Position numbers and translations under genes: made by a program
In this document: piece by piece, positions 1 to 11,543 of the stretch
Numbering within the stretch: the first letter of the stretch is position 1
Layout: every line of letters starts with the position of its first letter
Notes under the pieces: model-generated
What the model was told of the DNA's origin: nothing
Databases searched by the model: none
What the model saw: only the letters and a program-made list of their open reading frames with translations
Assembly: GCA_025200525.1 (NCBI GenBank)
Contig: CM045758.1
Span: 3,224,001-3,288,000 of the forward strand
Length of the DNA stretch: 64,000 bases
DNA from: Camellia lanceoleosa
Taxonomy: Eukaryota; Streptophyta; Magnoliopsida; Ericales; Theaceae
Reading direction: 5' to 3'

Positions 1-590
1 TTTTTAATTTATGGGACATTAATTAATGGATGATGGTAAATTCGGTGGTAACATTGATGAAATTCTTAATTAAGAAAAATTGATTTTAAGTTTACACCTT
101 ATTATGATGTCCTCAAGTTTTGGGGCACCGTCACGCACGTCTTTGTCATTCACAAAATATGCCCCTACACTAATAAATAGTGAGGTTTTTCTGTGACAAA
201 ATTTTCAAACTGTCTTTAAAAGTTGAAAATTAATGACTTTTTTGTGATAATTTTTTTAAATTATTGCTAAAATTTATAATTAGTAATATTTTTTGTGACA
301 ATTTTTAAACTGTCACTGAAAATTAATAATTAATAATATATTTTAATAGTATTTGATTAAAAATATTATTAATCATAATTGGACTAGGCAGTTTCTTTAT
401 AGATTGTGGCGATGACTGGGAGTTGTACATGCATGATGCCTTTGGTAAGAGGGTATGTCTGAAATGTCATCTCCATCTTTCTTTTTTATCAATGCTTTCT
501 GAAGTTGTCTATTGATATGGGGTTAGCTTTGAGATTGTGGATCCTTGTGTGATAAATAGCGTGAAGCTGACAGGTTTTGCTTGGACTAAG
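1..590. other. AT-rich intergenic DNA
   Basis: No gene is visible. The stretch at about 190-340 holds repeated short AT-rich phrases (variants of gacaattttt followed by aactgtc), probably the remnant of a small transposon. No long open frame or recognisable protein is present. Confidence 0.5.
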
Positions 591-593
591 GAC

Positions 594-717
594 TTGTTTG
601 GAAAGTGATTAAATTAGTTAAAAAATTATTATAAAAAGTTAACTTAATCTCTTTATTTTTTTACACATCTTTTATAAAGGCCAAAAAATCACTAAAAAAG
701 TCAATTTCCAAACAAAC
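594..717. mobile_element. Small inverted-repeat element (MITE)
   Basis: The ends are inverted copies of each other: TTGTTTGGAAAGTGATT on the left, and its near reverse complement (tcaatttccaaaca) on the right. Similar TTTGG...CCAAA elements recur at about 6372-6487, 8941-9175, 47795-47985, 51281-53070 and 53111-53342. I see no convincing target-site duplication, so the class is uncertain; hAT-like is the best guess. Confidence 0.45.
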
Positions 718-1607
718 AGCTTGATCCACGTTTGTCCCTTGTCTATGGTGCATGGATACTTCTAAAAAGGAGTCATATCTATATTGAATACTGACACTTC
801 TCGAATACTTGTAGATACGTATCAAATACTTCCTAAACGTATCCGATATTTGATATTAATTTTCTTTAATTTTGAGAAGTATCAAATACTTTTAAGATAT
901 TCTAGGTCACGTATCTGAATTATTTTGAAAGTGAGATTGTTATAATTCTTACATGACATTAGAGAAGAAAAAGCTAATGAGATTAAAAAAGTACCTTACT
1001 TTTTCAAAATTTATCAAATTGAGATATTTATAAGTCTAATTAGATAATAAATCTATTTATTAAGATTCACCCATGGCTTGTTTTGAGAACATGGTTAAAA
1101 ATAGTTTTTAGTTTTTTTGACTTTTTAAGGTCACATCTCCTCTTTATTTTTTTAACACATTTTTTCAAAAAAAAATCAAAAGAATTAAAAAATTAATTTT
1201 CAACCTACTTTTCAAAATAAGCCTAAATCTCCTTTTTGTTTTTTTTTTTTTTTACTCAACAAAATGATCACACTTACAATTTTGAACAGGTAAGTCCAAT
1301 TAGATGAGTCATTTGTTGTAAATTAATAAAATTAAAACTTATTATATCATTGTGTATTGATTTATATATAATATTTATTTGTTAACTGATTATGATTCAT
1401 CGCGTCAAGTCTAATAAGATGATCCCGAGTCATTTTTTAAAAAAATTTGGAATAAATTTTTTTTTTTTTAAAAAAAAACAAAAATAATATACTAAAAAAA
1501 AAAATTGATTTACAATTTAAAAAAATTATAAATAAAACAAACACAATGTTCAAAAAATAAATAAACAAAAAATCGCAACGTTGCCAATAGAAGTGTAAAA
1601 ATAGTTT

Positions 1608-1998
1608 GCAGCCCGTAGGCAGTCCGAAATTCCCTGCAGCCTAGGGTGGACCATGCTCGATTAGGCCTGAGTCAGAGTCCAACCCGAGATCTTAGATCAT
1701 CATTTTGAAACCCAATTCGGCTTGTGGCCTGACCTATCGTCCCCGCTCGAGACCCACTCAAAACCCAGCTCGAGGCTTGATTTGCTCGAGACCAAATGTC
1801 ATTTTTAATAAAAAAAAATAAAATTTTAACAAAAAAGTAAAAAAACAAAAGCAAAAAAAAATATTTAAGCCAGTCCACTGGCTTGAATACCCTTAGATTT
1901 AGGCCTAATTTTCTAACCTATCATCCAGCTCAAATTTTGACAAAAGCTCACAATATCTAACATGAGTCGACTAGAGCCTGAGTCAGGTGAACCAGATT
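1608..1998. mobile_element. Fragment related to the GC-rich foldback element
   Basis: A GC-rich block (cctgagtcag, cccgagatc, ctcgagacc) is followed by an A-rich tract. It resembles the centre of the foldback element at 54720-55340: the 'atcactttgaaaccc' phrase, the run of cgagg/gcccg words, then a poly-A-rich stretch come in the same order. It is probably a decayed relative. No termini could be placed. Confidence 0.4.
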
Positions 1999-2057
1999 GA
2001 GCCGAGCTAAATTCACACCCCAATCAATTATTTGTTTCTCTTCCGGACCCGTGTGCC

Positions 2058-2065
2058 CTATATAT
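2058..2065 (+). promoter_or_regulatory. Candidate TATA box
   Basis: TATATATG lies about 210 bp before the chosen start codon of the cysteine-rich gene and is followed by a CT-rich leader, as in many plant 5'UTRs. The leader then holds short upstream ATGs, one reading ATG GGT CTG TGA near 2195. A second TATATAA at about 2310 lies inside the reading frame. If that one were used, the start codon chosen here would be missing from the transcript. Confidence 0.35.
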
Positions 2066-2271
2066 GGGTACTTGCCAGTGCAGAGTGCAAACCCTCCTTC
2101 CCAAAATCTCACTCTCTTTCTATTCCTCCATTTTCCAAAACCCCTCTCTCTCCCTCTATGTGTCCCAGATATATACAAAACCCTCAATTTAAACATGGGT
2201 CTGTGACAGTTCATCGCCATTAAAGGCTTAACCTCCAATCCAACCTCATCCCCATTCCAACTTGCTTATTT

Positions 2272-2947
2272 ATGAGAAACACCCAATCAAAAATCATAAC
2301 CCACCCACTATATAAAACAAAAAGCATCAAAAACCCATCTCAATTTTTCAACCAAAAAACCACACACCCTTCACAAAATTACCTCTCCAATTCCGCAAAA
2401 CAAAAAACAGAAACACGTCTCTGGAGCAGAAGATGTCTGCTTCTGGGGTTCTCTTCTCTCTTCCTTCTCCTCTTCTTCTACTTCTTCAGTCTCAGTGAAG
2501 TAAGATTTGCTCAAGTGAGTCCCTCTTTCTCTCTCTATGAACCCTCTTTAGATTTTGTAGATCCTTTAAATTTTCATGTCAATTTGGTTATGATTTATAG
2601 AGTAAAACTTTATTTTATTTTGCGGGTTTCTATGTGATTGAATCGGTTTTGATTTGTTTATTATTATTGAGGTGGAGGCAAATGGGGTAGTGGGAAAGAA
2701 TGGCACGGCGGCGGCGGCGGAAATGGTGCCGATGATTGGGGCGGAGAGGGTATTGATGGTAAATGAGAGCAGGAGGAAGTTGGGCAGCTTCCAGATCTGT
2801 GCATTGTGCACTTGCTGTGGTGGGGCCAAAGGTTACTGCTTGCCTACTCCTTGTTGCTATGCCATCAATTGCAACATACCAAACAGGCCCTTTGGCTTCT
2901 GTTCCTTCACCCCCAAGACCTGCAATTGTTTTGGTTGTCATCTCTAA
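2272..2947 (+). CDS. Small secreted or membrane-anchored cysteine-rich protein (two exons)
   Basis: Exon 1 is 2272-2514. Intron 2515-2671 starts GTGAGT and ends with AG, and exon 2 is 2672-2947. Both exons join in phase 0 and encode 172 aa. Residues about 55-73 form a strong hydrophobic stretch (CLLLGFSSLFLLLFFYFF), a signal anchor or signal peptide. An Ala/Gly-rich linker follows, then a C-terminal domain (about 118-172) with twelve cysteines, including CALCTCC, CCYAINC and CNCFGCHL. This domain closely matches a conserved plant family of unknown function; I believe it is Pfam DUF7866, from memory. The many cysteines after a secretion signal suggest an extracellular, disulfide-bonded product, possibly a signalling peptide precursor, but no function is known to me. 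The 54-residue N-terminal leader before the hydrophobic stretch is long. No in-frame ATG lies nearer, so the start is the least certain part. Confidence 0.75.
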
Positions 2948-4609
2948 AACTCTTTCTTTCTCTCTCTTTCTCTATTTAATCTAGTTTTTATGCTTAATTA
3001 AATTTAGGGTTCTTGATATATCTGTTGGATGAGTGTGAATGAGAAGAATATTTGTTCTTTTTATTATTTGTTTATAATTATTTGGGGACAGCTATTTTCA
3101 AGTGAGTTCTTGCTACTTTTTGAACTGATAATAATAATGTCTCTTTGTCGCTTAGGGGACTTGTTTTCTTTCCTGAAAGTAACAAAAACTTGCTTTGGAG
3201 GGGGTGGGGGACTCAAATTATTATTTTACTTCTTTTTCTTGTCTTCTTTCTTAAGAAATTTTATTATTTGGCATACATAGATAGTGTCTAGTGAAGATGT
3301 TTGATTTCTGTTCTGTTGGATTGGATTAAGATATGATTGTTATTTTAATGCTTTGTTGTTAATTAATTGCTTTCTTTATAGTTCTTGTCTTCTTTCTTAA
3401 GAAATTTTAATTAGCATTATTATAGCGTGTTGATTATGTTCTGATAGATGGGACTAAGTTATGATTGTTATTTCAATGCTTTGTTGTTACTTAACTATTT
3501 TCTTTACTTATACTAGGGGATGTGGTGGAGATTACTATGCATAGTTTATTTAAATAATGGATGTGGGTGTTTCTACTTTCATAATTGTGTTTTTCTCAGG
3601 GCAATTATCAGTAATCTCTGAACACCTATGACCTTGTTTACGTAGTGTTCTAAATCAATAACGTAACATTGAGATACACTTGCTCACTTTTTGTTCAGCA
3701 ATTAGAGATAAATGATGATCTATTTAGACTATATGGCGATTTTTTATTAGTTAGGAGTTTGCCATAGACAATGTTGTAACTTGTATCTAATAATTTCTGG
3801 TTTGGAGGGCAGTGGGAACTGCCACTGGTCTTTATGTCCACTGCCAGCTCAGTGACTACCAGAATCTATTCAGTGTTTCTCATCCACACTGCCCAACAGT
3901 CTTAGGAATCATATTTTAGTAGTTGTTAACAAATTATGCAATGTATTAATTATCTGAAATTTTATTAGCCAATATTTTTAAAATATTCTATAACATGATT
4001 CTATCAATATTAACACATGTTTTTGTGTGTTGGTGTAATGGTTACAGTATGAGATGGCATTGTAAATCTCTTTTTTAAATGAGTGTGGATTTCATAACAT
4101 TGAACTTCATATGTATGTGAGATAGAAGAGCAGATCACAAAGATGTGCTTGTTATGCAAAATATCACCACCTAACCATACATTAAATATGCTTTGCATTA
4201 GATAGAGTTCGAGGTGGGTGGTTGTTGGGTATGAGCAATTATGCCCAGCTACTTTTTGCTACAGCAATTAAAAAGAAGTGGGAGTTATGCTTCTTGAGAA
4301 GCAGTTGTAATGTATTCTTGCCTCGGGTGTTTTTTGGGACCATTAGTAAGTGAACTTTAGATATGCGCAATCACTTGTCAATTGCGAATACCAGGTAAGT
4401 CTGTGTGCATCATCAAAAAAGGATTGCCCTAAATGCCTTAATTCATTTTTAGGGAATGACTAATGGAGTTGGGTTTCAGAAGTATTTGGGAAGTTTCGAT
4501 TTGCCCATAATACAAGATGAGAGTTTTTGTTGGTTTAGTGTATAATTTGTGGGGTTAGAGCAACTATTTAATTGCATTGTCAAAATTTTGCATGATGGAT
4601 AGTAGGTAT

Positions 4610-4610
<1 letters not shown>
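2948..4610. other. Intergenic DNA downstream of the cysteine-rich gene
   Basis: Contains the probable 3'UTR. It also holds two related segments: 'gtcttctttcttaagaaatttta' style text near 3240 and again near 3387, each followed by a similar 'ttatgattgttattt...atgctttgttgtta' block, so about 140 bp is tandemly duplicated between 3240 and 3500. No gene is recognised. Confidence 0.45.

Positions 4611-4657
<47 letters not shown>
4611..4657. repeat. (AG)n microsatellite
   Basis: About 23 uninterrupted AG dinucleotides. It directly precedes an open frame at 4660-4915. Confidence 0.95.
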
Positions 4658-4659
<2 letters not shown>

Positions 4660-4662
<3 letters not shown>

Positions 4663-4915
4663 AGTGATACAATTGAACTAGCACAATCTGCTAGAGATGA
4701 TGGTCTTAGGGATACTATGGATATATGGCAGGCAATGGAGGCTAAGCTTAGGCTAGCATTAGCAACTAGCTCGTGCATTTTGGTGGGTGTATGTGAACTG
4801 CTTAATCTCAATCGCATTGATATCACTGGGATTAATAAGTTGTGCACCAAGCGATGTGCTCCTCTGGGGACAATAGTAACTACTGCTAGATGGTTGTCAT
4901 TTTCATCACCCTCTT
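4660..4915 (+). other. Unidentified open frame after the (AG)n repeat
   Basis: An 85-codon open stretch runs from the end of the microsatellite to a TAA at 4915. It reads roughly like a helical segment (SARDDGLRDTMDIWQAMEAK) and then a hydrophobic segment. I do not recognise the family and see no clean start or upstream exon. It could be the last exon of an unannotated gene, an exon remnant, or chance. Confidence 0.2.
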
Positions 4916-4917
4916 AA

Positions 4918-6022
4918 ATTCCCATTTGAGCTTTGGTAGTTTTAGCCGACCTCATTTTCAATTCATCATTATTATTTTATTTTTTTTGTAAATTAAAATT
5001 TTCAATCAAACCAAGCAAATCATTGGCATCTGACAAGACCAAGCTAAACCATACTATGGCACCTACCACCAGGCTTCCCAAAGTCCACTCCCAACAAAGA
5101 AACCAAAAGCACACTAAAAACATACCTCTCAAAAGGGAAACCAAATTGCTTTTAGGATTACAAGAAACAAAAACAACGAAACAGAGGATACCATCCCACT
5201 TTTTATTGATTTTAAGAATTCTAGTAGAGATACTCCAAGCCAAACACAACTGCCAATTACTGAAAGTATTCTCCACTTTTCCCACCAAGAACTCTATTCC
5301 TAGCATCTTTCACAATTTTGAATATAATTTTTCGGCATGATAATTTCCCCCCGTCCAGTTTTCCCTAGCCCGCTATGCCCTTCCCCGTGTCGCCTAGATT
5401 CTGTCCCTAATAATTTTTGTTATCCCAAAGTTTTCTACTTAAAAAGTCCAGCATTTCTTTCACAAATAGTTAATTGTGGTAGCTAGGGATTTTTTCGAAA
5501 AAAAAAATTATGTACTCCAAAAAAAAATTTATTATAAAAAGTATATCACAGGCAAAGTGTAGATCGAACTTTGGTGTGGATAGAATAAATTTGGTTCACA
5601 TTTTAATTTCGAGATGCTTTTAATGGTACATATAGTATTGTTGTAATTTTTTGTTCTCTCTATTTTTTAAATGTCAAATTAAGTTGATTAAACAACTCAA
5701 TTAAGTGAATAAAAAAAATCAATAAAGTTTGTCAGGCTTAGGAGATATATGGAATATAGTAATAGTAACAGCAATAATGGAAAGGACTTTTGCAAAATTC
5801 ATATAAGAACTTCCTAAAACCATTCTAGAAGTCCCTTTATGGTTAGGACTAAAAATTTGAAAGGACAACATCAAATATTAATAGCACTAATTAGAAGATC
5901 TTAAAACACATGTAAGTATAATTTAGCTCTGTCTAAGTATCGCAACAAGAAGAAAATAGAAGAATCAACAAACTCTCCCTGGATTTTGCTCCAAATTGTT
6001 AAATGGAGCAGATTGAGATGGA
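4918..6022. other. Intergenic DNA between convergent genes, including the PIN5 3' flank
   Basis: Open frames on both strands at 4977-5340 are unrecognised and look like chance. The segment from about 5890 to 6022 is the 3' flank of the PIN5 gene. It recurs at 28745-28795 plus 34486-34562, where it flanks the PIN5 pseudogene. Confidence 0.5.
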
Positions 6023-8585
6023 TCAATGTAGAAACTCTAAAATTGCATAATAAGCTATCAACAGTGGAAGGGACACCATCATCCCAAAGATTACCCTGCA
6101 AACATTTTAAAATTAGATTCAAATTAAAAAAAAAAAAATAAAATTATCACAAATTTAAACCTTATACATCCTCTTGAATTTTCACACTGATTTTAAGTAT
6201 AGGGTTTTTGTTATATAATTTTAATTCCTAAAGTCATTTTAGTCTCTTGCATTTCAATTTTCTCAATTTTATTTCCAAAATATTTTTGTCCTATAATAAT
6301 CTCCATGTGTTATAATGTCTAATTAAATTTGAAAACAAAAATTGCATCAGAATACACGAAGACCACTTTAGGACACGCTTACAAAAAGACAATATTTTAA
6401 AAAGTCAAAAAAATAAAATATTACATTCAAATTATAATCATTTTACTTTTTCTCTCACAAAAGTCAAAAAATCAACCCATTTCACAAACTATTGGATATG
6501 AGGTTTGACACAATTGAAATGTTTGTTAAGGCATAATATTGAGGACTAAAATGAAACAAAAGCATATATTTAGGGACTAAAACTGTAATTAAACATAACA
6601 TATGTTGGTAGTTTTTAAATAACTTACGCAGTGCTAAGCACATCCGCATGCAATCCATATTCTTTCGCGTATATGAAGGAGGTGATGGATTGTGGCAGTG
6701 CTGCCTGCGACAAAATCAAACAATCATCTTAAATAATAATACAAATTTATTTAATAATAGTGTAAACTATACTTTGCCTTTTTATGTTTCAAGTTATATT
6801 AAAATTTGTTAGAAATTAATTGTGTAGACTATATTAACTTACACAAATCTGTAAATTAATTTTGAATCTACAAAATATATGTTTGATTTTTAAAAAAAAA
6901 AAAAATAGATAACATTTCATGGTTCCTTAAATATAAAAATAAATTATATGAAAATAATAAGAAAATGATATATAGATGTAGATATAGATATACCTGGATG
7001 ATAGCAATGCGGAGGACATCGTCATGCAAACCAACAGCAATAGCACCAATAGCCATGGCAGCGGGACCAGCTATAAACCTCAAAACCATCCCAAACACAG
7101 TTAGACTCACTCCGCACGCTATTACTTTCTCTTGCATCGCCATGAATAGCCCTGCATATCCATCCACATCCACATAACAAATTTACAAAACAATTTCCAA
7201 ATGAAAAACACATCTCTATACACGTCTAGGGTGCTTGTGGACTTCATGATGAATTTATAAGACAGTACATATGGGTTGACTATTGGGTTGGGTTATAGCA
7301 GATAATACTTTTAAGTGAGGATTGATTGAACCATGCATCTAACTTGGTATTAGAGCCAAGTTGTGCTTGCACTGAGGTGGGGATGTTGGCATCATTCATC
7401 TGCGGACGATGTCTAAGATAGACTTATAAGATAGTGTAAGAAGCTTCTTACCCATGCTAAACATGGCTGTGCCTGTTCCAGCTCTTGACATGATTAGTAT
7501 TGATCCTTCCATTATACTGGGCATTTCAAAATGAAACCTAAAACAAGACCAAAACAATGCATTAGTTCTCAATCTCATCCATATCTAGCAAAACACATAT
7601 AATAATAATATTAATAATAACTTGTTGCTTCTCAATCACAAGCAAAGGAAGCCAGTTATCCACTGTCTTCATATTTTTCTGTCCTCTTATCCCAAAACTC
7701 AAATCCCTTACATTTGTTTCAAAATTTTCTTGCTTCAAAATTCTCACGTAAAGTTACGAGTGTTGTGAAACAACAGGACATGAAATTTTAAGGACATAAA
7801 ATTCTTGGTCTATAAGAAAATCATTTGTTAAAATGATACCCGTTGGATATTGGTCTATAAGAAAATCTTTTGTTAAAAAGATACCTGTTGGATAAGAAAG
7901 CCCAAACGAGTCCAACAATGCAAGCATAAGAGTTAGGATTGAGAGCAAGTTTCATCCACACACCCCTCATCAAATACCAAAATGATGGCTTAGTCCCACT
8001 ACTAACCACCACACCTACACCATTCCCATTGCCATTAACATTATTATTCCCTTCCAAATCTTTCCCCGGTGGCGGCAAATCTTCAACAACAACATCATCA
8101 GTTCCAGTACTCCAACTCCGCCTAAATTCCAATACGAAAAGTAAACCCGTGAGCCATATGATGGCCTGAACTACCGATGTTTGAACAACCAAGTCGACGG
8201 CGATCTGCCCATACATGGCTTTTAAAAGAGGAACACCTACAACCAAAGAATTAGTCAATGTAGACAAAGAAAAGCTTGTGATGGACCAACAATAGCTTCC
8301 TTTGCTACTGCATCTAGCCCAAAAGGCAAGCACAGCCACTATGATGACTTTGGAGATTGCATCTGCGCCGATGAATTTGTAGTTCATTTTGAAAGGATCA
8401 ACGTGGGCGGTGAACTCAAAGGTGAAGAGAGGGAGGGTGAAGTAGCAGACGAGGCGGTTCACGGCATCGCATTGTTCAGGGGTGAAGATCTTCCACCACT
8501 TTATTGAACCATAGCCTAACATTAGGGCTACGTATAGTGGTACCATGGCTACCACCACCTTGTAAACATCTTGCCACTCTATCAT
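6023..8585 (-). CDS. PIN5: PIN5-type short-loop auxin efflux carrier (five exons)
   Basis: Exons are 8585-7885, 7537-7452, 7151-6994, 6704-6628 and 6095-6023. All introns are GT/AG, the phases agree, and the sum is 1095 bp, giving 364 aa plus TGA. The N-terminal membrane bundle (residues 1-152) holds MIEWQDVYKVVVAMVPLY and the NSLVVGVPL motif (112-120). The hydrophilic loop is only about 48 residues (153-200, rich in Asn/Gly), against several hundred in long PINs. The C-terminal bundle includes EGSILIMSRAGTGTAMFSMG, FIAGPAAMAIGAIA, AALPQSITSFIYAKEYGLHA and the ending AYYAILEFLH. Length and residues fit Arabidopsis PIN5, recalled from memory. In that family short PINs sit in the endoplasmic reticulum and move auxin between cytosol and ER lumen, regulating auxin homeostasis rather than polar flow. 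No disabling change is seen. Exon 1's donor is tandemly duplicated (7806-7895). Confidence 0.95.
6372..6487. mobile_element. MITE in PIN5 intron 4
   Basis: The intron segment has ends with GTTTGTGAAATGGGTTGA-like inverted sequence and A-rich 'aaaaagtcaaaa' content, like the TTTGG...CCAAA MITE family seen elsewhere here. The equivalent intron of the pseudogene (near 34920-34950) reads straight through and lacks this block, which supports an insertion in PIN5. Confidence 0.55.
7340..7362 (+). mobile_element. Possible LTR-retrotransposon primer-binding-site scar in PIN5 intron 2
   Basis: CTTGGTATTAGAGCCAAG differs by one base from the standard plant primer-binding word TGGTATCAGAGC (initiator Met tRNA). 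The surrounding 7215-7435 does not resemble PIN sequence. It may be a retrotransposon relic, but no LTR pair is seen. Confidence 0.3.
7806..7895. repeat. 45-bp tandem duplication across the PIN5 exon 1 / intron 1 border
   Basis: The phrase starting tggtctataagaaaatc occurs at 7806 and again at 7851, a period of 45. On the minus strand the second copy carries the true donor (CCAACAG/GTATC). The first carries a mutated copy (CCAACGG/GTATC), which still has a GT. Confidence 0.85.
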
Positions 8586-8680
8586 TTTTGCTTTGTTTGT
8601 TTTTTGTGTGTTCTGAGTTTAGGTTTAGAGGATTTGGAAAAGCTTGCTATAGCATGTTGATGAATGGAAAGGACTAGGCT

Positions 8681-8688
8681 ATTTATAT
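8681..8688 (-). promoter_or_regulatory. TATA box of PIN5
   Basis: The minus strand reads ATATAAAT about 100 bp before the ATG at 8585, a normal distance for a plant core promoter with a short leader. The same box is preserved in the pseudogene near 42907-42915, so the duplication included the promoter. Confidence 0.7.
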
Positions 8689-8733
8689 GCATTCCATGCA
8701 GAGACAAAGCACATTCATTTATCTTTTATATTA

Positions 8734-8758
8734 TGTGTGTGTGTGTGTGTGTGTGTGC
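8734..8758. repeat. (GT)n microsatellite upstream of PIN5
   Basis: About 12 GT repeats roughly 50 bp upstream of the PIN5 TATA box. Confidence 0.9.
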
Positions 8759-8940
8759 AGTATTATATGAAGTATGGAGCCCAACCATAAAGTTTTGTTG
8801 CTACTTTCCACTTTTCAAAATTGCTTTTATTTAACTTCCAAAATACCTCTCTCAGATCTAAATATTTCAAATTTAGTAATTACCGTGATTTGTATAATTG
8901 TTTCAAGGAAAATGCTGCATATGAGAAATGAGATTATTAT

Positions 8941-9175
8941 TCACGGTTCGTTTAACATTGGCTTTTTTAGCTAATTTTTTTGTGTTGGGACTTTTTTAGC
9001 CTGACTTTTTTAGCTTCATTTGATTTTTGTTTTGGGATTTTTTTTTACTTCTGTGAGAGAAAAAGTGTAATGATTATAAGTAAAAAGTAGTATTTTGTTT
9101 TATTGACTTTTATAATTAATTTTGTCTTTTTTTGATTATTTAGCTCAAAAAGTTTGTCAAACCGGGCTCAAACTT
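8941..9175. mobile_element. MITE-like inverted-repeat segment
   Basis: The segment starts with 'cggttcgtttaacattggc', has 'cttttttagc' words on one side and 'tttagctcaaaaag', 'caaaccgggc' on the other. It belongs to the same general TTTAGC/AAAAAGTC family as 51281-53070. The ends are not precise. Confidence 0.35.
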
Positions 9176-11534
9176 GGTCATTATAGTAATTATCACCACA
9201 CACGTAATATACTCAAGCTTCTAATGTACGTGGGGGATACAAGATTTTATAGAGGATTTTGGCACTAGAATAAGTGATGTCATTTTTGTAAATAAATAGC
9301 ATTTAAATGGACACTTCTGTTTTAAAATGACAAGTGTAAACACAGTATACTTTTTTTTTAGGTATATCGCTAAGTAATTATTGAATAGTCATAGAGTAAC
9401 CGTACAACATTGTTGTTTACGTGGTGCTCTCAACTAATGATACTGTGAAAAATTTATAAGTGGACAAAACTAACTCACTTTTATTTGGAAGTTAAGATTT
9501 AAGAAATGACTCATATAGTACATTTTGTAATTTTTAATTTATTAGAAGGACCATACACAATACCTTATAATATTTTGGATTACCTTATAATATATAGTAT
9601 AGATATGTTACTTTTACAGAGATTGATTTAATTGCATGGTGGATGTGTATGGGATTCTATGCCGTGGATTCTTGAAAGTTGACGCAATTGTTGTGGTTTC
9701 TTGGTGGGTGGATTGAGAGGTCACTGTTGCTTTGTACAATGGGTTTATTTTGTATGGGTTGTGTTGGTGAGCACTTGCGAGGTATAGAGAGAATAAGGAA
9801 TGAGGTTCAAGGATTATGATTATTATTCCATCCAACTTCGCCAAATTGGGGTTTCTGATTTTGTGTTATTATTGTTAACTATTCTCATCCTCTCATCTCT
9901 ATTATTTGTGGGTCCCTTGTAACGTACCCTTTCCATGCTTGGTTGTCGTGGGTAATGACAAAAATGTTGTTAGTGTGACAATGTTAATTTATATTTGTTA
10001 AGTAATTGAGAAATAAGAAATAATTCACAAATGTATTTGTATTTTTTTTTTTTTTTAGATCTTCATGATTTGATTTAGGTTTTTTTTTTCTTTTCTGTTT
10101 CCAATCTAGAGAGATGAATGGGGGAAGCAAAGGAAAGTATCGGGAAAGGGGAGGGGATGGGTTGCAAAGGATGGAGAGTGGTTGACAAGTACAAAAAAGG
10201 GTTAGGAGGGGCTAGAGATGACAAAAGGAGATGAGAGAGAGGCTAGTAGCATTGTGGAGGGGGGGGGGGGGTTGATGGGTTGGATTAGGGTTTATGTGAA
10301 ATAGAGAAGGAAAGAAGGGACAAATGGGAGAGGGAGAGAGAGAGAGAGAGAAATGTAAATGTAATATTTGGACTAAATTGATGTTTTGTAAGAAAATGAT
10401 GCACTCTTTAGTAAATGTATAGATATATATATCATGGCACTTGACATGGCATACTTGAAAGGATGATAGAGCATAGAATAAATTCGAAGGTCATATCCTA
10501 GTAATTAAATTCCTCTTTCGTATTTTTTAAAGGGGTAAATTCCTCTTTTGTTGATTGGTTGGTTGGTTTGTTATGTTTTGACGATGGGCTAAATATGCGA
10601 ATTGTTTCAAGGAATGGATTCAACGGTTCACGTCCTTGATTGTGATTCCATTGGTCAAGAGCTAACCTCTGCACTTGTACCCATGCTGACTCAACATTAC
10701 TAACACATCAAATTGAATGAATGAATGCCCTTGAATGAAACTAAGTGGTTGTTAGTACAATTATTTTGTATTATAAAATTTTATCATATACATTTTTTTT
10801 TTTAAAAATGTTATATATCAGAAATTTGAGACATAATCAAACACCACTATAATGGATTATAACTAACACTATTTTAGAACATTATCAGTAATTTCCTTGC
10901 AAATTAATTTTTCATAGAAAGAAAATTACGTAAGAATTTGATATTGATTTTATAATAGATGAGTTTTAAAATTTTATGTGTCGATTAATATTTCTTGCGA
11001 ATTTTATTTCATGAATTTAATAAAAAAAAATATTTATTTTTAAAATTCAATAGCTGAAAATGGAGGTCCATACGTTATATTCTGTGTGTTTGGCCTTTTG
11101 GATCTTTTGAAATAACAATGGAAAGGATACATTAATTAATAGGCCACGCAAGCAATTTTTTATTTTATTTTTTATTTTTTTATTTTGGTAAATGTAACAA
11201 AAGCCATAGTGGGGAGATGAAGAAAGTAGCTTTTATTAATTCCTCTTCGATCTCTATATTCCCTGTCTTCTTAGATATAGGCGTGTGCATATTGTGTTTG
11301 TATTTCTTAAAATGATTGGTCAATTTGTTTGTCTATATCCATAAAATAGAATAATACTACAACAAACTAAAAAATATAATTTAGAAATATTAACGTGTGA
11401 TTTAAATTTATTGTATGCATAAACTTCACAAAACACTCATTAAATCTCAGTCACACTTTATAATTATGTGCTACAATTCTCTTTTGCTCATTAGATAATT
11501 GATATTAATTTTAAGTGTGAACCCCTTTATATAT
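9176..11534. other. Intergenic DNA with a purine-rich block
   Basis: No gene is recognised. Positions 10110-10345 are strongly purine-rich on the plus strand, with an uninterrupted run of G at about 10258-10271 and a GA repeat at about 10330-10350. Elsewhere it is AT-rich. The open frame on the minus strand at 9614-9844 has no family resemblance. Confidence 0.45.
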
Positions 11535-11543
11535 AAAAATTAT

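Noticed and set aside
4476..4850. Minus-strand open frame with a poly-LS segment
   Set aside because: Runs through the (AG)n microsatellite; no recognised domain.
4977..5306. Minus-strand open frame with many Trp and Leu residues
   Set aside because: Could look like membrane protein, but no start context, no splice partners and no family match; left as intergenic.
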